Below are positions 47,400 through 56,626 of a stretch of 64,000 bases of DNA, piece by piece. The notes beneath the pieces are model-generated. The model ran no database searches, was not told the DNA's origin, and worked only from the letters and a program-made list of their open reading frames with translations. The DNA lies in NCBI GenBank assembly GCA_910587235.1, contig CAJUKD010000011.1, positions 1-64,000 on the forward strand. The letters run 5' to 3'. How positions within the stretch are numbered: position 1 is the stretch's first letter; each line of letters begins with the position of its first letter. The position numbers were made by a program, and so were the translations under genes. The stretch comes from an uncultured Muribaculaceae bacterium (GTDB lineage: Bacteria > Bacteroidota > Bacteroidia > Bacteroidales > Muribaculaceae).

Positions 47400-48590
47400 T
47401 TAGACCATAGGCATGTCGATGCGGAAAGTGCTACCCATGCCCGGAGTGGAGCGAAGCACGTAGATACGGCCACCGTGGTATTGTTCCACGATTCGTTTGG
47501 CCAAGGTAAGTCCCAGACCCCAGCCGCGGCTCTTGGTCGTGAAGCCGGGGTTGAAAACCGTTTTGAAATTCTTTCGGGCTATGCCTTTGCCAGTGTCGCT
47601 TACTTCGACAAAGGCCATGCGGCCGTCGTCGTCGGCTGTCAGACTGACAGTGATGCTTCCGCTGCCTTCCATGGCATCGACGGCATTCTTGACAAGGTTT
47701 TCGACCACCCATTCGAGCAGTGGAGCCGATGCCATTACAGGGATTTCATGGTCCGGCAATGTGTGGCTGAGTCTGATGCGCGGCGAGATACGTGTGGTCA
47801 TGTAGTCGACGGCTCCGCCGACGATGGCATTGAGATCCGAATGCTCCATGCGTGGCGCCGAACCTATTTTTGAGAATCGAGATGCGATGGTACTCAGACG
47901 ATTGACGTCTTTGTTCATCTCTGCGAGTGTTTCGCGGTCCACACCCATCTCCGGAAGCAGCTCCATCCAGGCCATCAGCGACGATATTGGCGTTCCGAGC
48001 TGATGTGCCGTTTCTTTCGACAGTCCGACCCAGACCTTGTTCTGTTCGGCTTTTTTTGTCGACAGCACGGCGAAATAGACCACAGCTATGAATGCCAGCA
48101 TGACAAGCAGCAGTACATAAGGATATATGCTCAGGCTTTTTAGCAGTGTGGAATCTTCGTAGTATAGATATTGGCTTACGCCCGGCGCAATTTCGATTTC
48201 AATTACGTTAGGACTGTTGGCAAGAGAGCGCAGTTTGGCGTTAAGATAGGCTTCGTTGCGCGGCGATAGGGCGAATGAACTTTCGGGTGCAGCTTCCGGC
48301 AGCTTAAAGTTGCGGAATTGCAGGATGTGCATGCTGTCATCGGTAAGCAGTACGGGTATGGTCGTGTTGCGCTCTATTATCCGCAGCAGGAAATCGATGT
48401 CGTTGCCTTGGTCGGCGGATGCCACGATCTGTTTTGTGGCGTCGGCCCATATTTCCATGCGTTCGCGCTCCTGTGCCGAGAGGTCGTTGACAAGGCTGTT
48501 GGAGAAATAGAGAAATACGGCGGCTACGGCGGCTGAAGCTATCAGGAATGCGAATTTGCCGTAACGTCGGATGTCATATATATTAGCCAT
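47400..48590 (-). CDS. Orphan membrane sensor histidine kinase
   Basis: This 396-residue kinase has TM1 (about 12-32), a periplasmic sensor of about 120 residues and TM2 (about 155-176). The phospho-acceptor His196 lies in KETAHQLGTPISSL, a variant H-box common in Bacteroidota. The ATPase domain has N-box VENLVKNAVDAM, DTGKGIA and GWGLGLTLAKRIV. No HAMP domain is obvious. No response regulator lies next to it; instead it ends an operon, 18 nt after aroB. Its ligand is unknown. Confidence 0.9.
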   Translation of the reverse strand: MANIYDIRRYGKFAFLIASAAVAAVFLYFSNSLVNDLSAQERERMEIWADATKQIVASADQGNDIDFLLRIIERNTTIPVLLTDDSMHILQFRNFKLPEAAPESSFALSPRNEAYLNAKLRSLANSPNVIEIEIAPGVSQYLYYEDSTLLKSLSIYPYVLLLVMLAFIAVVYFAVLSTKKAEQNKVWVGLSKETAHQLGTPISSLMAWMELLPEMGVDRETLAEMNKDVNRLSTIASRFSKIGSAPRMEHSDLNAIVGGAVDYMTTRISPRIRLSHTLPDHEIPVMASAPLLEWVVENLVKNAVDAMEGSGSITVSLTADDDGRMAFVEVSDTGKGIARKNFKTVFNPGFTTKSRGWGLGLTLAKRIVEQYHGGRIYVLRSTPGMGSTFRIDMPMV

Positions 48591-48608
48591 TGCATGAATT
48601 ATTGAGGT

Positions 48609-49679
48609 TTAAAGTCCCGTCAGATCGCGGTATATGTCGATGGCCGCTCCTATCTGTCCGGGGGCGGCCGTGCAGTCGGTCTGCGGTTTTCCTATGGCGT
48701 GTAGCAAGGTGAAATTTATTTCGTCAGGAGTACTGTTTTTCTTGTCGGCGCGCATGTAGGAGATCAACTCGTCGTAGTCGTCGCACCTTATGTCGAAAGC
48801 ACCGTAGTTCTCAAGAATGTATGCTGCGAGCTGGCGCAGTGTTTCGGCCGGGAATCCAAGCCGGATATGGGAAAGCACGAGTTCTATGACCAGACCGTGG
48901 GCCACGGCATAGCCATGGGGAATGGGTTTGCCGTGCTTCATGGCGAAAGCCTCGATGGCATGGCCTGCGGTGTGCCCGAGATTTAGAGCCTTGCGCGGGC
49001 CTTTTTCCAGAGGATCGGCTTCTACTATGCGGCTTTTTACCGAAACGCTTTTTCTGAGTAGTGGCAACAGGCTTTCGGACTCAAAATCAGGGTATATGGG
49101 ATTGTATTTCAGTAACGATGCGAAAGTATCCGTGTCGTCGAGCAGACCGTGTTTAAGCATTTCGGCGTAACCTGACAGAATTTCCTGCCGTGGCAATGTG
49201 TTCAGATATACGGTTGAGATTACGGATGCCAGAGCTTCCGTGAATGTGCCGAGCTGATTTTTCAGGCCATTGAAATTTATGGCTGTTTTGCCGCCTACTG
49301 ATGCGTCGACGGCGCCCAGAAGTGTTGTAGGTATGTTGATGTATGGAATGCCTCGCTTGAAAGTTGCGGCTGCAAAACCTCCAAGATCGGTGACGACTCC
49401 GCCGCCGAGATTTATGATGAGCGATTTCCGTGTGACATCACCTTCGGCAAGTCCGGTCCATACATGCTTCAGCCCGTCGAGGTTCTTGTTTATGTCGTCG
49501 CTTTTGATGGTTATTATGCGAGCGCTTGCGGCTGTGCGGCTGTCGGCCTGTAGGAGAGGCAGTACAAGACGTAAGGTATTTGTGTCAGTGATGATAGTCA
49601 CGCTTGCGGCGTCGAGTGCGTCGACGAGATTGTCGAGAGCGTTTCCTACAGCGTTGGTGAAGATAAGTTTCTGTTCCAT
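48609..49679 (-). CDS. aroB: 3-dehydroquinate synthase
   Basis: This 356-residue NAD- and metal-dependent enzyme catalyses the second step of the shikimate pathway. It shows VTDLGGFAAATFKRGIPYIN, IPTTLLGAVDASVGGKTAIN, KSRIVEADPLEKGPRKALNLGHTAGHAIE and HGYAVAHG, which include the metal-binding residues. The start is placed at the ATG 49677-49679 (MEQKLIF). The longer frame overlaps the HAD gene. Four nt separate it from the HAD stop, indicating coupled translation. Confidence 0.95.
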   Translation of the reverse strand: MEQKLIFTNAVGNALDNLVDALDAASVTIITDTNTLRLVLPLLQADSRTAASARIITIKSDDINKNLDGLKHVWTGLAEGDVTRKSLIINLGGGVVTDLGGFAAATFKRGIPYINIPTTLLGAVDASVGGKTAINFNGLKNQLGTFTEALASVISTVYLNTLPRQEILSGYAEMLKHGLLDDTDTFASLLKYNPIYPDFESESLLPLLRKSVSVKSRIVEADPLEKGPRKALNLGHTAGHAIEAFAMKHGKPIPHGYAVAHGLVIELVLSHIRLGFPAETLRQLAAYILENYGAFDIRCDDYDELISYMRADKKNSTPDEINFTLLHAIGKPQTDCTAAPGQIGAAIDIYRDLTGL

Positions 49680-49683
49680 AATT

Positions 49684-50424
49684 CTACAAGAGCAGGATTC
49701 CCAGTGCTTCGGCACATTCCTCCATGGAATCGAGTTCAAGGTCGGCTCCGGCTGCTTTAAGTGTTCCGGACGGGAGCGGGCCTGTATTGACTCCTATGGT
49801 GAAAAGACCTGCGCGCGACGAGGACTCCACACCTAAGGGTGCATTGTCGATTCCGACAGATTGCCATGGGCTTGTTCCGGCTTTTGCGATACCTTTAAGG
49901 TATGGTTCAGGATCAGGCTTGCCGTGGGTGACGTCGTATGCCGTGATGCGCTGCGACGGTGCCGGAAAGGCGCAGTCGAAATCGCTGTCGAGTCTGTCGA
50001 GAAGGGTTCCTTGTCCCGAACCTGTGACAATCACTGTCGTTGCGCCTGCGCGGCGGCAGATGTTCACGGTTTCGCGGGCGCCGGTCATTACCTTCACCGC
50101 GCCCATTCCTGCAAATAGTTCGGTCTTGCGCCGGTAAAGCCGGCGGATTTCATCTTCGGTGGGTTGTCGGTGAAGTTCTCGTTCGAATATGGCTGTGACG
50201 GTCGATGCACCCGTGCGGCCTTCGTGCAGATATACTTCCTGTTCGGGCATGTCTATGCCAATTTCGCTGAAAAGCAGATTCCACGAACGGGCATGGAAGG
50301 GCATGGAGTTGTAGAGCACGCCGTCCATATCGAAAAGTACTGCCCCGGGGCGTTGCGGCGCTGTACCTGTGCGTGCGGTGTAAGAGGCTATGGACTCTGA
50401 TATTTTATTTTTCAGACTTTTCAT
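49684..50424 (-). CDS. HAD-superfamily sugar-phosphatase/phosphoglucomutase-like protein
   Basis: This 246-residue protein has the HAD motif I VLFDMDGVLYNS (Asp32 nucleophile, Asp34), an alpha-helical cap, motif II TVIVTGSG, the motif III lysine near GKPDPEPYLK and motif IV as GIDNAPLGVESS. In that last motif the family more often has E-D/N-A. The closest subclass is beta-phosphoglucomutase/phosphatase; substrate unknown. Its start overlaps the end of the AsmA-like gene by 20 nt. Confidence 0.85.
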   Translation of the reverse strand: MKSLKNKISESIASYTARTGTAPQRPGAVLFDMDGVLYNSMPFHARSWNLLFSEIGIDMPEQEVYLHEGRTGASTVTAIFERELHRQPTEDEIRRLYRRKTELFAGMGAVKVMTGARETVNICRRAGATTVIVTGSGQGTLLDRLDSDFDCAFPAPSQRITAYDVTHGKPDPEPYLKGIAKAGTSPWQSVGIDNAPLGVESSSRAGLFTIGVNTGPLPSGTLKAAGADLELDSMEECAEALGILLL

Positions 50425-53400
50425 CTTCGGAATCGCTGCGCAGGGCGGCGTCGGATTTTTCTGTGTTATTTTTGCGGCCTTGTCTGCTTTTCTTTTTTGA
50501 ACCTTTGGCCTTCTTTGTGGTAGCGGGTTTCGCTTCATCGCCGGCCTCGCTGTCGGCCGGAACAGTGCCCGGGATTAGACCTTCGCGGATAAGGGCTATG
50601 GAATCGGCCCGGCTGAGAGTGTCGATGCCGGAATCGGATGCCTGCATGCGTGGCGGACGGCGTCCGACATTCAGACTTGCGAATTTGGAGCGCGACACTC
50701 CGCGGCGGAACACGTTTTCAATCTGTGAAATCAGGTTGATGCGTGCCGTATCGACCACCGCGCGTTGTTCGGCGACGGAACCTTCCTTGAACTTGGCGCC
50801 TCCGAAACGCACCTTATAGTCGTCGGGAGTGCCTTTGACGGTGATTCCGAATTTGAACGGCAGCGGGGACTTCAGCACTGCAAGATGATAGTTGAAGTTA
50901 AGGGCCAGGTCGTTGTAGCCCTGTACGCCGAGGCGGTAGCGGTCGATGTCGAATGTGAACGGAAAGAGCTGAAGCATATTGTTCTCCACAATGAACTCGA
51001 CATTCATGTGTTTTATCCGGTCGGATGTCTTGTCCTTGAAAAGCAACCATTTGCCGAGTGTGCGGTAGGTATCGGGATCGACAATGCGCAGGCTGTCGCC
51101 GCTAAGTCCTACGGCCGCGTCGAGAGTGGGCAGAACAAGGTTCATCTGGGGGTCGATGTCGACTGTGGCGGCTACGTCAGCATTGATGACGCCGCTGAAG
51201 TCGCGCATTATCGGAACGATGGAGTCGACAGCCGGCACCAGAGAGAGGAAGCGCTCGAGTTGCAGCTGTTTTACCATTAGGCCGAAACCGAATTTCATGG
51301 AGTCGGCCTGCGGTGCATTGTAAAGAGCCGACATGGCCAGAGATCCTATGTCGGAGCGGGCGCCGAGGCGGTGCAGGTTGACGGCACCGTCGTAGACAAG
51401 CACATCGCCGCGGAAATCAGTAAAAGATAAGTCGGAATACAGTATGTTGCGTGCGCGTACGTTCACTTCCGCTTCGATATTGGTCGGGATAAGCAAAGGT
51501 CCGCTGCTGTCGGGCTTTTCTGTAACCATGGCTTCGAGGCTGCTTTCGAGGGCATTCTCGTCGTCGCCGGCATCCGAGAACGAGGCTCCACGCGCTCCGC
51601 CGCGACGTATGTGTTCGGCGTAGGCGGCGCCTGCGAAAGTCGATGCGGCAAGCTCGTTGACATCGATAGTGTCGCTCTGTATCTTGAAGTTGATTTTCAA
51701 CGGGCTGCGGTAGCCGCGTGCGGTGAAGCTGCGGCGTATGTTAGAGATGCGTCCGTTGATAAGCAGGTCGGAGTGGCCTGCGCTGTATTTGACATCGGAG
51801 AGCAATATGGAATCGGAGGTGAAGTCTATGCGTAGTTCTTTTACGCTGTTGCGCAAGGGGAAATAGGGTGTGAAAAGACGTCCGTGGCGGGTCGATATGA
51901 AGCCTTGCAGTTCCCATCCGAGCAGGAAACGGCGTAAGGCGTTGGATGTGCCCCAGTCTATGATTTCGCGTTCGTCGGCAGTCAGTTCGCCGTGGACGCG
52001 CCTATGGTGTGCTTGTCCGGGCCGGCGCCGGCGTTTTTCCAGTGCAAGGCGGTAGACGGAGTCCGGCGGCAGGTCGGGACGCACACGGCTGATTGAGTCG
52101 GCGGCGGCACGGATCGCGGCGGGTATCTTGCGGCGGCGTGCGGGATTTTTATGTGCGCTGAAATCGATTTGTGTCTTGCGCAGCATCAGGCGGGTGGAAG
52201 GATCTCCGGCGCTCAGCCTGTCGGCATTGAGCTTGAATATGAACTCCGGCAGCCGCTCGTTGCCGTTGAAACGACGCAGACTGACGAATCCTCCGAGTCC
52301 GCGCAGACGCGCTCCGGCGGAATCGGTTATGGAGTTGACCTTTAGCTGTGCTATTTTCAGGCCGCCTCCCAAGGGTGTTATATTGGTCGTGTCGGTCAGG
52401 CGTCCGTCGTTTTCAGCTCCGAGTCCGAGGCTTATGTCCGATGCCGTTATGCCGACGCCTCCGGAAAGTACGTCGATTGAGTCCACTTTCAGTGAGCTTG
52501 TCATTGTAACCGGTCCTGTCGTTCCGTCGGGTCGTTTAAGCCTGTTGCGTGAGTTGAATCTGAGTGCGGCATTTTCCACCCACGCCATTGTCGCAGTGTC
52601 GGATGATAGGAAATATAATTTGTTGGCATCAATTCTGCCGTCGACTTTGAGCAGGTGGAAGGCATTGGCGTTGAGCATGGACATGCGGCCGTCCACGTCG
52701 ATGTCGGCAGTGACCGAGCCGGAGATGGCGCCGTTTATATTTTTTGTCAGGATGGATGGCAGTCCGGCAAGATTCGACCGCCCTTTGAGGCAGGCATTGA
52801 ATGCCGGATCACTCAGCAGGGTGCTTGCAGAGCCGTGAAGGCTTAGCGATGTGGCCGGTCCGGCAGCTTCAAGTTTTACTATTTCCACGGTGATGCTGTC
52901 GGGGTTGTTGCCGGCCAGTCGCGCTTTCAGGTCGAGAGCTATGTTGTCGAAACGCGCGTTGCCGTAGCGAAGTTTCGACGGAGATATCCTCATGTTTGCC
53001 GTGGCGTGCGGGATACTGTCGGTGTCGAGGTTGAATGGCTGTGTCAGGTCGAATCCGGCCGATAGTTCGGCATTGGTGCTGAAGTCCTTGTCGGTCAATG
53101 AATAGGCTTGTTTCAAGCTGTCAGGTACATACTTGAGCAGAGTTTCGATGGCGACAGGAGTAAGGTTTATGCGTGCCGACTGCACAATCAAGGATTCGCT
53201 GAAGTCGACGGCGGCGTCGGCACGTACTTCGATATCGTCCACCCTGATGCTTGCTTCTTCAGCGGCAATCAGCGACGGTTGGAGCGGATTCCATTTCAGG
53301 CGTCCGTTCATACCCAGTGAAAGCCCTTCGAGAGCCACGAGCTGGCGTACGAACGGGCTGTTAAGTCGTCCGTCGACGTGCAGCGTGTAGTCGGGTAGAG

Positions 53401-54079
53401 GGTGATTGGATATGTTTGCGTCGCCAAGCAGTAAGACAGTGGCGTCGGTCGAGTCTGCGGCATTGAAGTAGCGGATAGCGCGTGGTGATTCAAGCGCAAA
53501 CCGGCTTACAGAAATTTCGGGTATGGAAGAGTCGCTTTTATCCTTGTCCGTATCGGTGGAATCGGTCGGAGCGGGGAATATATCGAAATTGTTGAGTCCT
53601 GTTCCATCGAGTACGATGTTGAGCATCGGGCGCCGCAATATAATGTCGCGCAGGTCGATTCGGCCGCTCATAAGGGCAGGAAGCGATATTGATGCGCGCA
53701 TGGCGTCGACGGCTGCAAGTGTGTCGGCATATGCCGGCAAGGTTGCACGGTGTTCTGCCGGCAGTGAATCGAAGGCCTTGGAGATAATTAGCAGCGAATC
53801 GATTTCTATGCCCAGGCCGCGGTACTCGGGACGCAGCTTGAATTCTATACGGCTCAGTCTGACGTTAGCATGCAGGTTCTTGTTGGCTATTGTTTCGACC
53901 AGAGGAGTAAGACTTTCGGGATTTAAGATTTTTACAGTGCATATCAGGACTGCTCCGATTGTGAGATTCAATGCGAGGACAGTCCATAGGAGTACTTTCA
54001 GCAATCTGATTGTGAAACGAGCCGCTAATGGCCGGCGCTGGCTGTCGCCTGTCTGTTTTCCGTCTGCTTGGCTTGTCAT
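50405..54079 (-). CDS. Large AsmA-like membrane-anchored protein
   Basis: This 1,224-residue protein has a short cytosolic N-terminus and one TM helix (about 28-50), then SLTPLVETIANKNLHANVRLSRIEFKLRPEYRGLGIEIDSLLI, the AsmA/TamB-like opening. Long repeated beta-strands follow throughout and an AsmA-C-like region (about 900-1100; RLGARSDIGSLAMSALYNA, YLGVQGYNDLALNFNYHLAVL). The C-terminus is low-complexity and rich in Lys/Ser/Asp. Such bridge-like proteins act in inner-to-outer membrane lipid transport (family knowledge). It overlaps both neighbours. Confidence 0.82.
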   Translation of the reverse strand: MTSQADGKQTGDSQRRPLAARFTIRLLKVLLWTVLALNLTIGAVLICTVKILNPESLTPLVETIANKNLHANVRLSRIEFKLRPEYRGLGIEIDSLLIISKAFDSLPAEHRATLPAYADTLAAVDAMRASISLPALMSGRIDLRDIILRRPMLNIVLDGTGLNNFDIFPAPTDSTDTDKDKSDSSIPEISVSRFALESPRAIRYFNAADSTDATVLLLGDANISNHPLPDYTLHVDGRLNSPFVRQLVALEGLSLGMNGRLKWNPLQPSLIAAEEASIRVDDIEVRADAAVDFSESLIVQSARINLTPVAIETLLKYVPDSLKQAYSLTDKDFSTNAELSAGFDLTQPFNLDTDSIPHATANMRISPSKLRYGNARFDNIALDLKARLAGNNPDSITVEIVKLEAAGPATSLSLHGSASTLLSDPAFNACLKGRSNLAGLPSILTKNINGAISGSVTADIDVDGRMSMLNANAFHLLKVDGRIDANKLYFLSSDTATMAWVENAALRFNSRNRLKRPDGTTGPVTMTSSLKVDSIDVLSGGVGITASDISLGLGAENDGRLTDTTNITPLGGGLKIAQLKVNSITDSAGARLRGLGGFVSLRRFNGNERLPEFIFKLNADRLSAGDPSTRLMLRKTQIDFSAHKNPARRRKIPAAIRAAADSISRVRPDLPPDSVYRLALEKRRRRPGQAHHRRVHGELTADEREIIDWGTSNALRRFLLGWELQGFISTRHGRLFTPYFPLRNSVKELRIDFTSDSILLSDVKYSAGHSDLLINGRISNIRRSFTARGYRSPLKINFKIQSDTIDVNELAASTFAGAAYAEHIRRGGARGASFSDAGDDENALESSLEAMVTEKPDSSGPLLIPTNIEAEVNVRARNILYSDLSFTDFRGDVLVYDGAVNLHRLGARSDIGSLAMSALYNAPQADSMKFGFGLMVKQLQLERFLSLVPAVDSIVPIMRDFSGVINADVAATVDIDPQMNLVLPTLDAAVGLSGDSLRIVDPDTYRTLGKWLLFKDKTSDRIKHMNVEFIVENNMLQLFPFTFDIDRYRLGVQGYNDLALNFNYHLAVLKSPLPFKFGITVKGTPDDYKVRFGGAKFKEGSVAEQRAVVDTARINLISQIENVFRRGVSRSKFASLNVGRRPPRMQASDSGIDTLSRADSIALIREGLIPGTVPADSEAGDEAKPATTKKAKGSKKKSRQGRKNNTEKSDAALRSDSEDEKSEK

Positions 54080-54990
54080 CTCGGAGTATCTGTTTCGGGA
54101 GTGTTGTTGTCGTTGTTATTGTTGTTGTCGGTGCGTGCGGTTATGTGGAAACAAGCCTGGCGGCGTTCGTGCTTCACAAAGCAACGGCCTTCGTCGCGCA
54201 GACCGTCCACTATTTCGGCTAACAGGTTTTTTAGATCCTCGAAGCTGCGGCGGGTGGCGGTAGAATCGTCACAGATGAATTTGCTGTAGCTGATGTCGAA
54301 TGTCGCGCCATATTGGTGTGCCGACGTGGCTGTCGCGTTGCGGTTCACTCGTCGCAGACGCCCGACTGTATGCCCCGTACGCAACAGGCTTGTAACCTTT
54401 ATGCGGTAGGCTCCGCCTCCGCGTGCGGCCAGCGAATCGTTGAAGCGGCGTCCTATTTCGTGGAGCAGTATGGCGCCGCTACGTGTGAGGTAAGGGTATG
54501 AATGGCTGAGGCGGTCGACATAAAAATCCTTGCATGAACGCACTGCCACAAGTCCGCGTCCGTGCTGCCAGGCAGTGCGTGTGTCGGATATAGGAAGAAT
54601 GCCTGACAGGACGGCTGCGGAAAGATGCACGTGGTTGCTGTCGTTAAAAGTGCGCCCTAACGAAGCCTTGAAACGGCTTTGCAGCGGTATACATCCGGAG
54701 TCAGGAGCAACGGCCGGTTTGGGCGTCGTGGTTGTATCGGTCGTGGCCAGAAGCACGCACAGGCTGTCGAGGCGAGGCGAAACAACCGATTCCGACGCGG
54801 GACTGTCGGATGTGGAATGTCGGCATGTCGGTAGCGTAAGCGACAGAATCAGTGCGGTGAACAGCACTACGGCGAGCGATACGCGAAACCAGCTGATGCG
54901 CCGGCGCCGGATGCGCTTGCGCCTGCGGGCGGGCTTCCTCCGACGGGGTCGAGCGGTTTTTTTCTTATCTGAAATCTGTGTTTGTGACAT
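54076..54990 (-). CDS. DUF5715 family protein with an M15-peptidase-like metal site
   Basis: This protein of about 304 residues has a very basic N-terminus (Arg/Lys-rich, about 9-31) and one TM helix (about 33-54), so it is probably inner-membrane anchored with a periplasmic domain. The domain carries TSLLRTGHTVGRL and SAHQYGATFDI, giving the M15 (VanY/YcbK-like) order His225, Asp232 and a later His282 in CFHITAR. It may be a peptidoglycan carboxypeptidase-like enzyme (inference). Alternative ATGs lie upstream to 55044. An Asn-rich tail comes from a GTT-repeat tract (54102-54130). First gene of the operon; 4-nt overlap with the AsmA-like gene. Confidence 0.75.
   Translation of the reverse strand: MSQTQISDKKKTARPRRRKPARRRKRIRRRRISWFRVSLAVVLFTALILSLTLPTCRHSTSDSPASESVVSPRLDSLCVLLATTDTTTTPKPAVAPDSGCIPLQSRFKASLGRTFNDSNHVHLSAAVLSGILPISDTRTAWQHGRGLVAVRSCKDFYVDRLSHSYPYLTRSGAILLHEIGRRFNDSLAARGGGAYRIKVTSLLRTGHTVGRLRRVNRNATATSAHQYGATFDISYSKFICDDSTATRRSFEDLKNLLAEIVDGLRDEGRCFVKHERRQACFHITARTDNNNNNDNNTPETDTPR
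54102..54130. repeat. Imperfect trinucleotide GTT tract
   Basis: Nine to ten GTT-like units, some GTC or ATT, encode the Asn/Asp-rich tail of the DUF5715 protein. Units are in frame, so length change would alter the tail but not the frame. Confidence 0.6.
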
Positions 54991-55082
54991 AAAACGTGTA
55001 AAATTAATCATTTTTTTCGACATTGCCCTGAGTGTAAAAACCAAAAAGAAGCCCGCAGCGTTATTATTTCATAACAAACCAA

Positions 55083-55286
55083 ATGTCAAACGCTATGTCA
55101 GACGCATCCACACGAAAAAAGAACAGGCTGAGCCTGTGGCTCGCCATAGGGGCCATTTTCCTTATTATACTTTTGATTATATGGCTCACTGTTGCCGACC
55201 TTACCGGTAATACGGATGTGGCGGCATTACTGCATCCTTTTATAGTCAATAATCCGGTGGCTGAGCTGGCTGCCACAACATTGTGA
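55083..55286 (+). CDS. Small single-pass membrane protein
   Basis: This 67-residue protein has a charged N-terminus (DASTRKKNR) and one long hydrophobic helix (about 17-37, LWLAIGAIFLIILLIIW). A second ATG five codons in is an alternative start. No family recognised. Its TGA overlaps the GTG start of the next gene, which supports it as a real, coupled gene. It is divergent from the DUF5715 operon across about 90 nt, in which I see no clear promoter element. Confidence 0.55.
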   Translation: MSNAMSDASTRKKNRLSLWLAIGAIFLIILLIIWLTVADLTGNTDVAALLHPFIVNNPVAELAATTL

Positions 55287-55597
55287 AGCTCATGGGTTCT
55301 TTGCTTGAAATAAGTGCCGTTGCTGCGGGCATATGTTCGTGGGTGGCATGGATAGCCATAGGTCTTGTCGCAGGATTTCTTGCCGACCGTGTTTTTGGTG
55401 GCCGTCGACTTCTTCTACTTGATATTACAGTAGGCCTGGGAGGTGCTATAGCCGGAGGATGGGGCACCGCCTGCGCTTTGGGAGAACGAACTTCTCAGGC
55501 ATTCCTCCTTACTATTCTTGTCGCTGTTTTCGGCGCTGCGGTGATGGTATGGCTTGCAGGTAGTATTTATGCCCGTTTCGGAGGCCGAGGCGACTGA
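55283..55597 (+). CDS. GlsB/YeaQ/YmgE-type (transglycosylase-associated) small membrane protein
   Basis: This protein of about 104 residues has three hydrophobic helices. The pattern SWVAWIAIGLVAGFLADRVF...DITVGLGGAIAGGWG resembles the small stress-response membrane family PF04226. Function is poorly defined. It starts with GTG overlapping the previous stop (GTGA), or with the ATG at 55292. A terminator follows. Confidence 0.7.
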   Translation: MKLMGSLLEISAVAAGICSWVAWIAIGLVAGFLADRVFGGRRLLLLDITVGLGGAIAGGWGTACALGERTSQAFLLTILVAVFGAAVMVWLAGSIYARFGGRGD

Positions 55598-55622
55598 GGC
55601 GTTACGGACTATAGGTATATGC

Positions 55623-55659
55623 AAAAAAACTGTGCGCGATTTTTTGCGCACAGTTTTTT
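55623..55659. terminator. Bidirectional terminator between convergent genes
   Basis: An A7 run, CTGTGCGC, an AT-rich loop, GCGCACAG and T6 lie between the 104-residue membrane protein gene (plus) and the 287-residue lipoprotein gene (minus). Confidence 0.85.
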
Positions 55660-55681
55660 GTCTGTTTGAAAGAGCGGATGC

Positions 55682-56545
55682 TCAGTCTATCGATTCCACA
55701 GTCCAGCCTTTGTCGACATAGCGGCGGAATGTAGCTTTTCCTTCACGTAGCTGTTGGTTGCCGGGAGCGCCGAGTACGTATCCGAAAGCGGTTTTATCGA
55801 CGAATTTCGCAATAAATCTGCATGAACCTTTGCCATCTTTCGCGAACTCTTCAGGGCAGAATACGTCCATGACCTTTTCAAGTGTGAAGCGGCCGGAAAG
55901 CATGTTGTTGTCGGTCTTGTGGACGCGTGCGAGAAGGGTGTTGTAGTTGGCGTTGACATCATGCTCAGGCTGTACTTCTTCAACTTCTGTCGTTGTTTCT
56001 ACGCATTCGGCAATTTCTATGTTTTTTCCGATTGAGTCGGTGTCAGTTGCCTCGCTTCGGTCTTCCGGAAGCTGCGGTCTGACATAAATTGTGTTCATAT
56101 ATTCTGGGATGTCTTCCGAATATTCGTCCATTTCGCGTTTGAGTCTGGCGGTGTCCTCGCGGTAAAGCGCAGGGCTTTCGACCACTAATTTTTGTCCGGC
56201 TTCGGTTAGATCGACCTGCGCGAAGTCATGTTCGCGTTCGTATGTGTACTCGGTGCGTCCGCTGTACCAGCTGTATGTGTATTCTGTTACTGTTTCTGTG
56301 GCGCTTTCGACACTGAATGTGATCATTCCGGCAGCTTGCAGGCGTGCGAGTTTGTCGAGATCGTCGCTGTCCACTTCGTAGAACCCTGTGCTGAACGGGA
56401 CCGTGCAATGATTCTTTGCAAAAACGGCTTCTTTTTTAAGCGCTTTTTTTGCGGCGCCGCTGTTGAGGATGTCGCTGTCGCCACACGAACTCATGCTTGC
56501 CGTCATTGTTACGGCAAGAAGCGCCAAGGTCATAAAATTTTTCAT
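55682..56545 (-). CDS. Lipoprotein of unknown function
   Basis: This 287-residue lipoprotein has its lipobox at MSSC (Cys21) and is rich in Glu/Asp. Regions seen: a helical lead (GAAKKALKKEAVFAKN), a Tyr/Glu-rich strand section (VTEYTYSWYSGRTEYTYE, about 85-105), an acidic linker (155-200) and a compact C-domain (FTLEKVMDVFCPEEFAKDGKGSCRFIAKFVDKTAFG). I recognise no family. It lies 81 nt downstream of the histidine kinase gene, with a possible separate promoter at 56591. Confidence 0.7.
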   Translation of the reverse strand: MKNFMTLALLAVTMTASMSSCGDSDILNSGAAKKALKKEAVFAKNHCTVPFSTGFYEVDSDDLDKLARLQAAGMITFSVESATETVTEYTYSWYSGRTEYTYEREHDFAQVDLTEAGQKLVVESPALYREDTARLKREMDEYSEDIPEYMNTIYVRPQLPEDRSEATDTDSIGKNIEIAECVETTTEVEEVQPEHDVNANYNTLLARVHKTDNNMLSGRFTLEKVMDVFCPEEFAKDGKGSCRFIAKFVDKTAFGYVLGAPGNQQLREGKATFRRYVDKGWTVESID

Positions 56546-56590
56546 AGTGATTTGTTTTTAGGGTGGGGTTGGAAATATTGTGAATTGAAG

Positions 56591-56598
56591 CTAAGGTA
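56591..56598 (-). promoter_or_regulatory. Possible -7 element of the 287-residue lipoprotein gene
   Basis: TACCTTAG on the minus strand differs by one base from TAnnTTTG. It lies between the kinase stop and the lipoprotein start, and the same octamer appears upstream of the response regulator (58908-58915). Confidence 0.35.
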
Positions 56599-56626
56599 GA
56601 TAAAAGTTTTGATAAAACAGCGTTTA

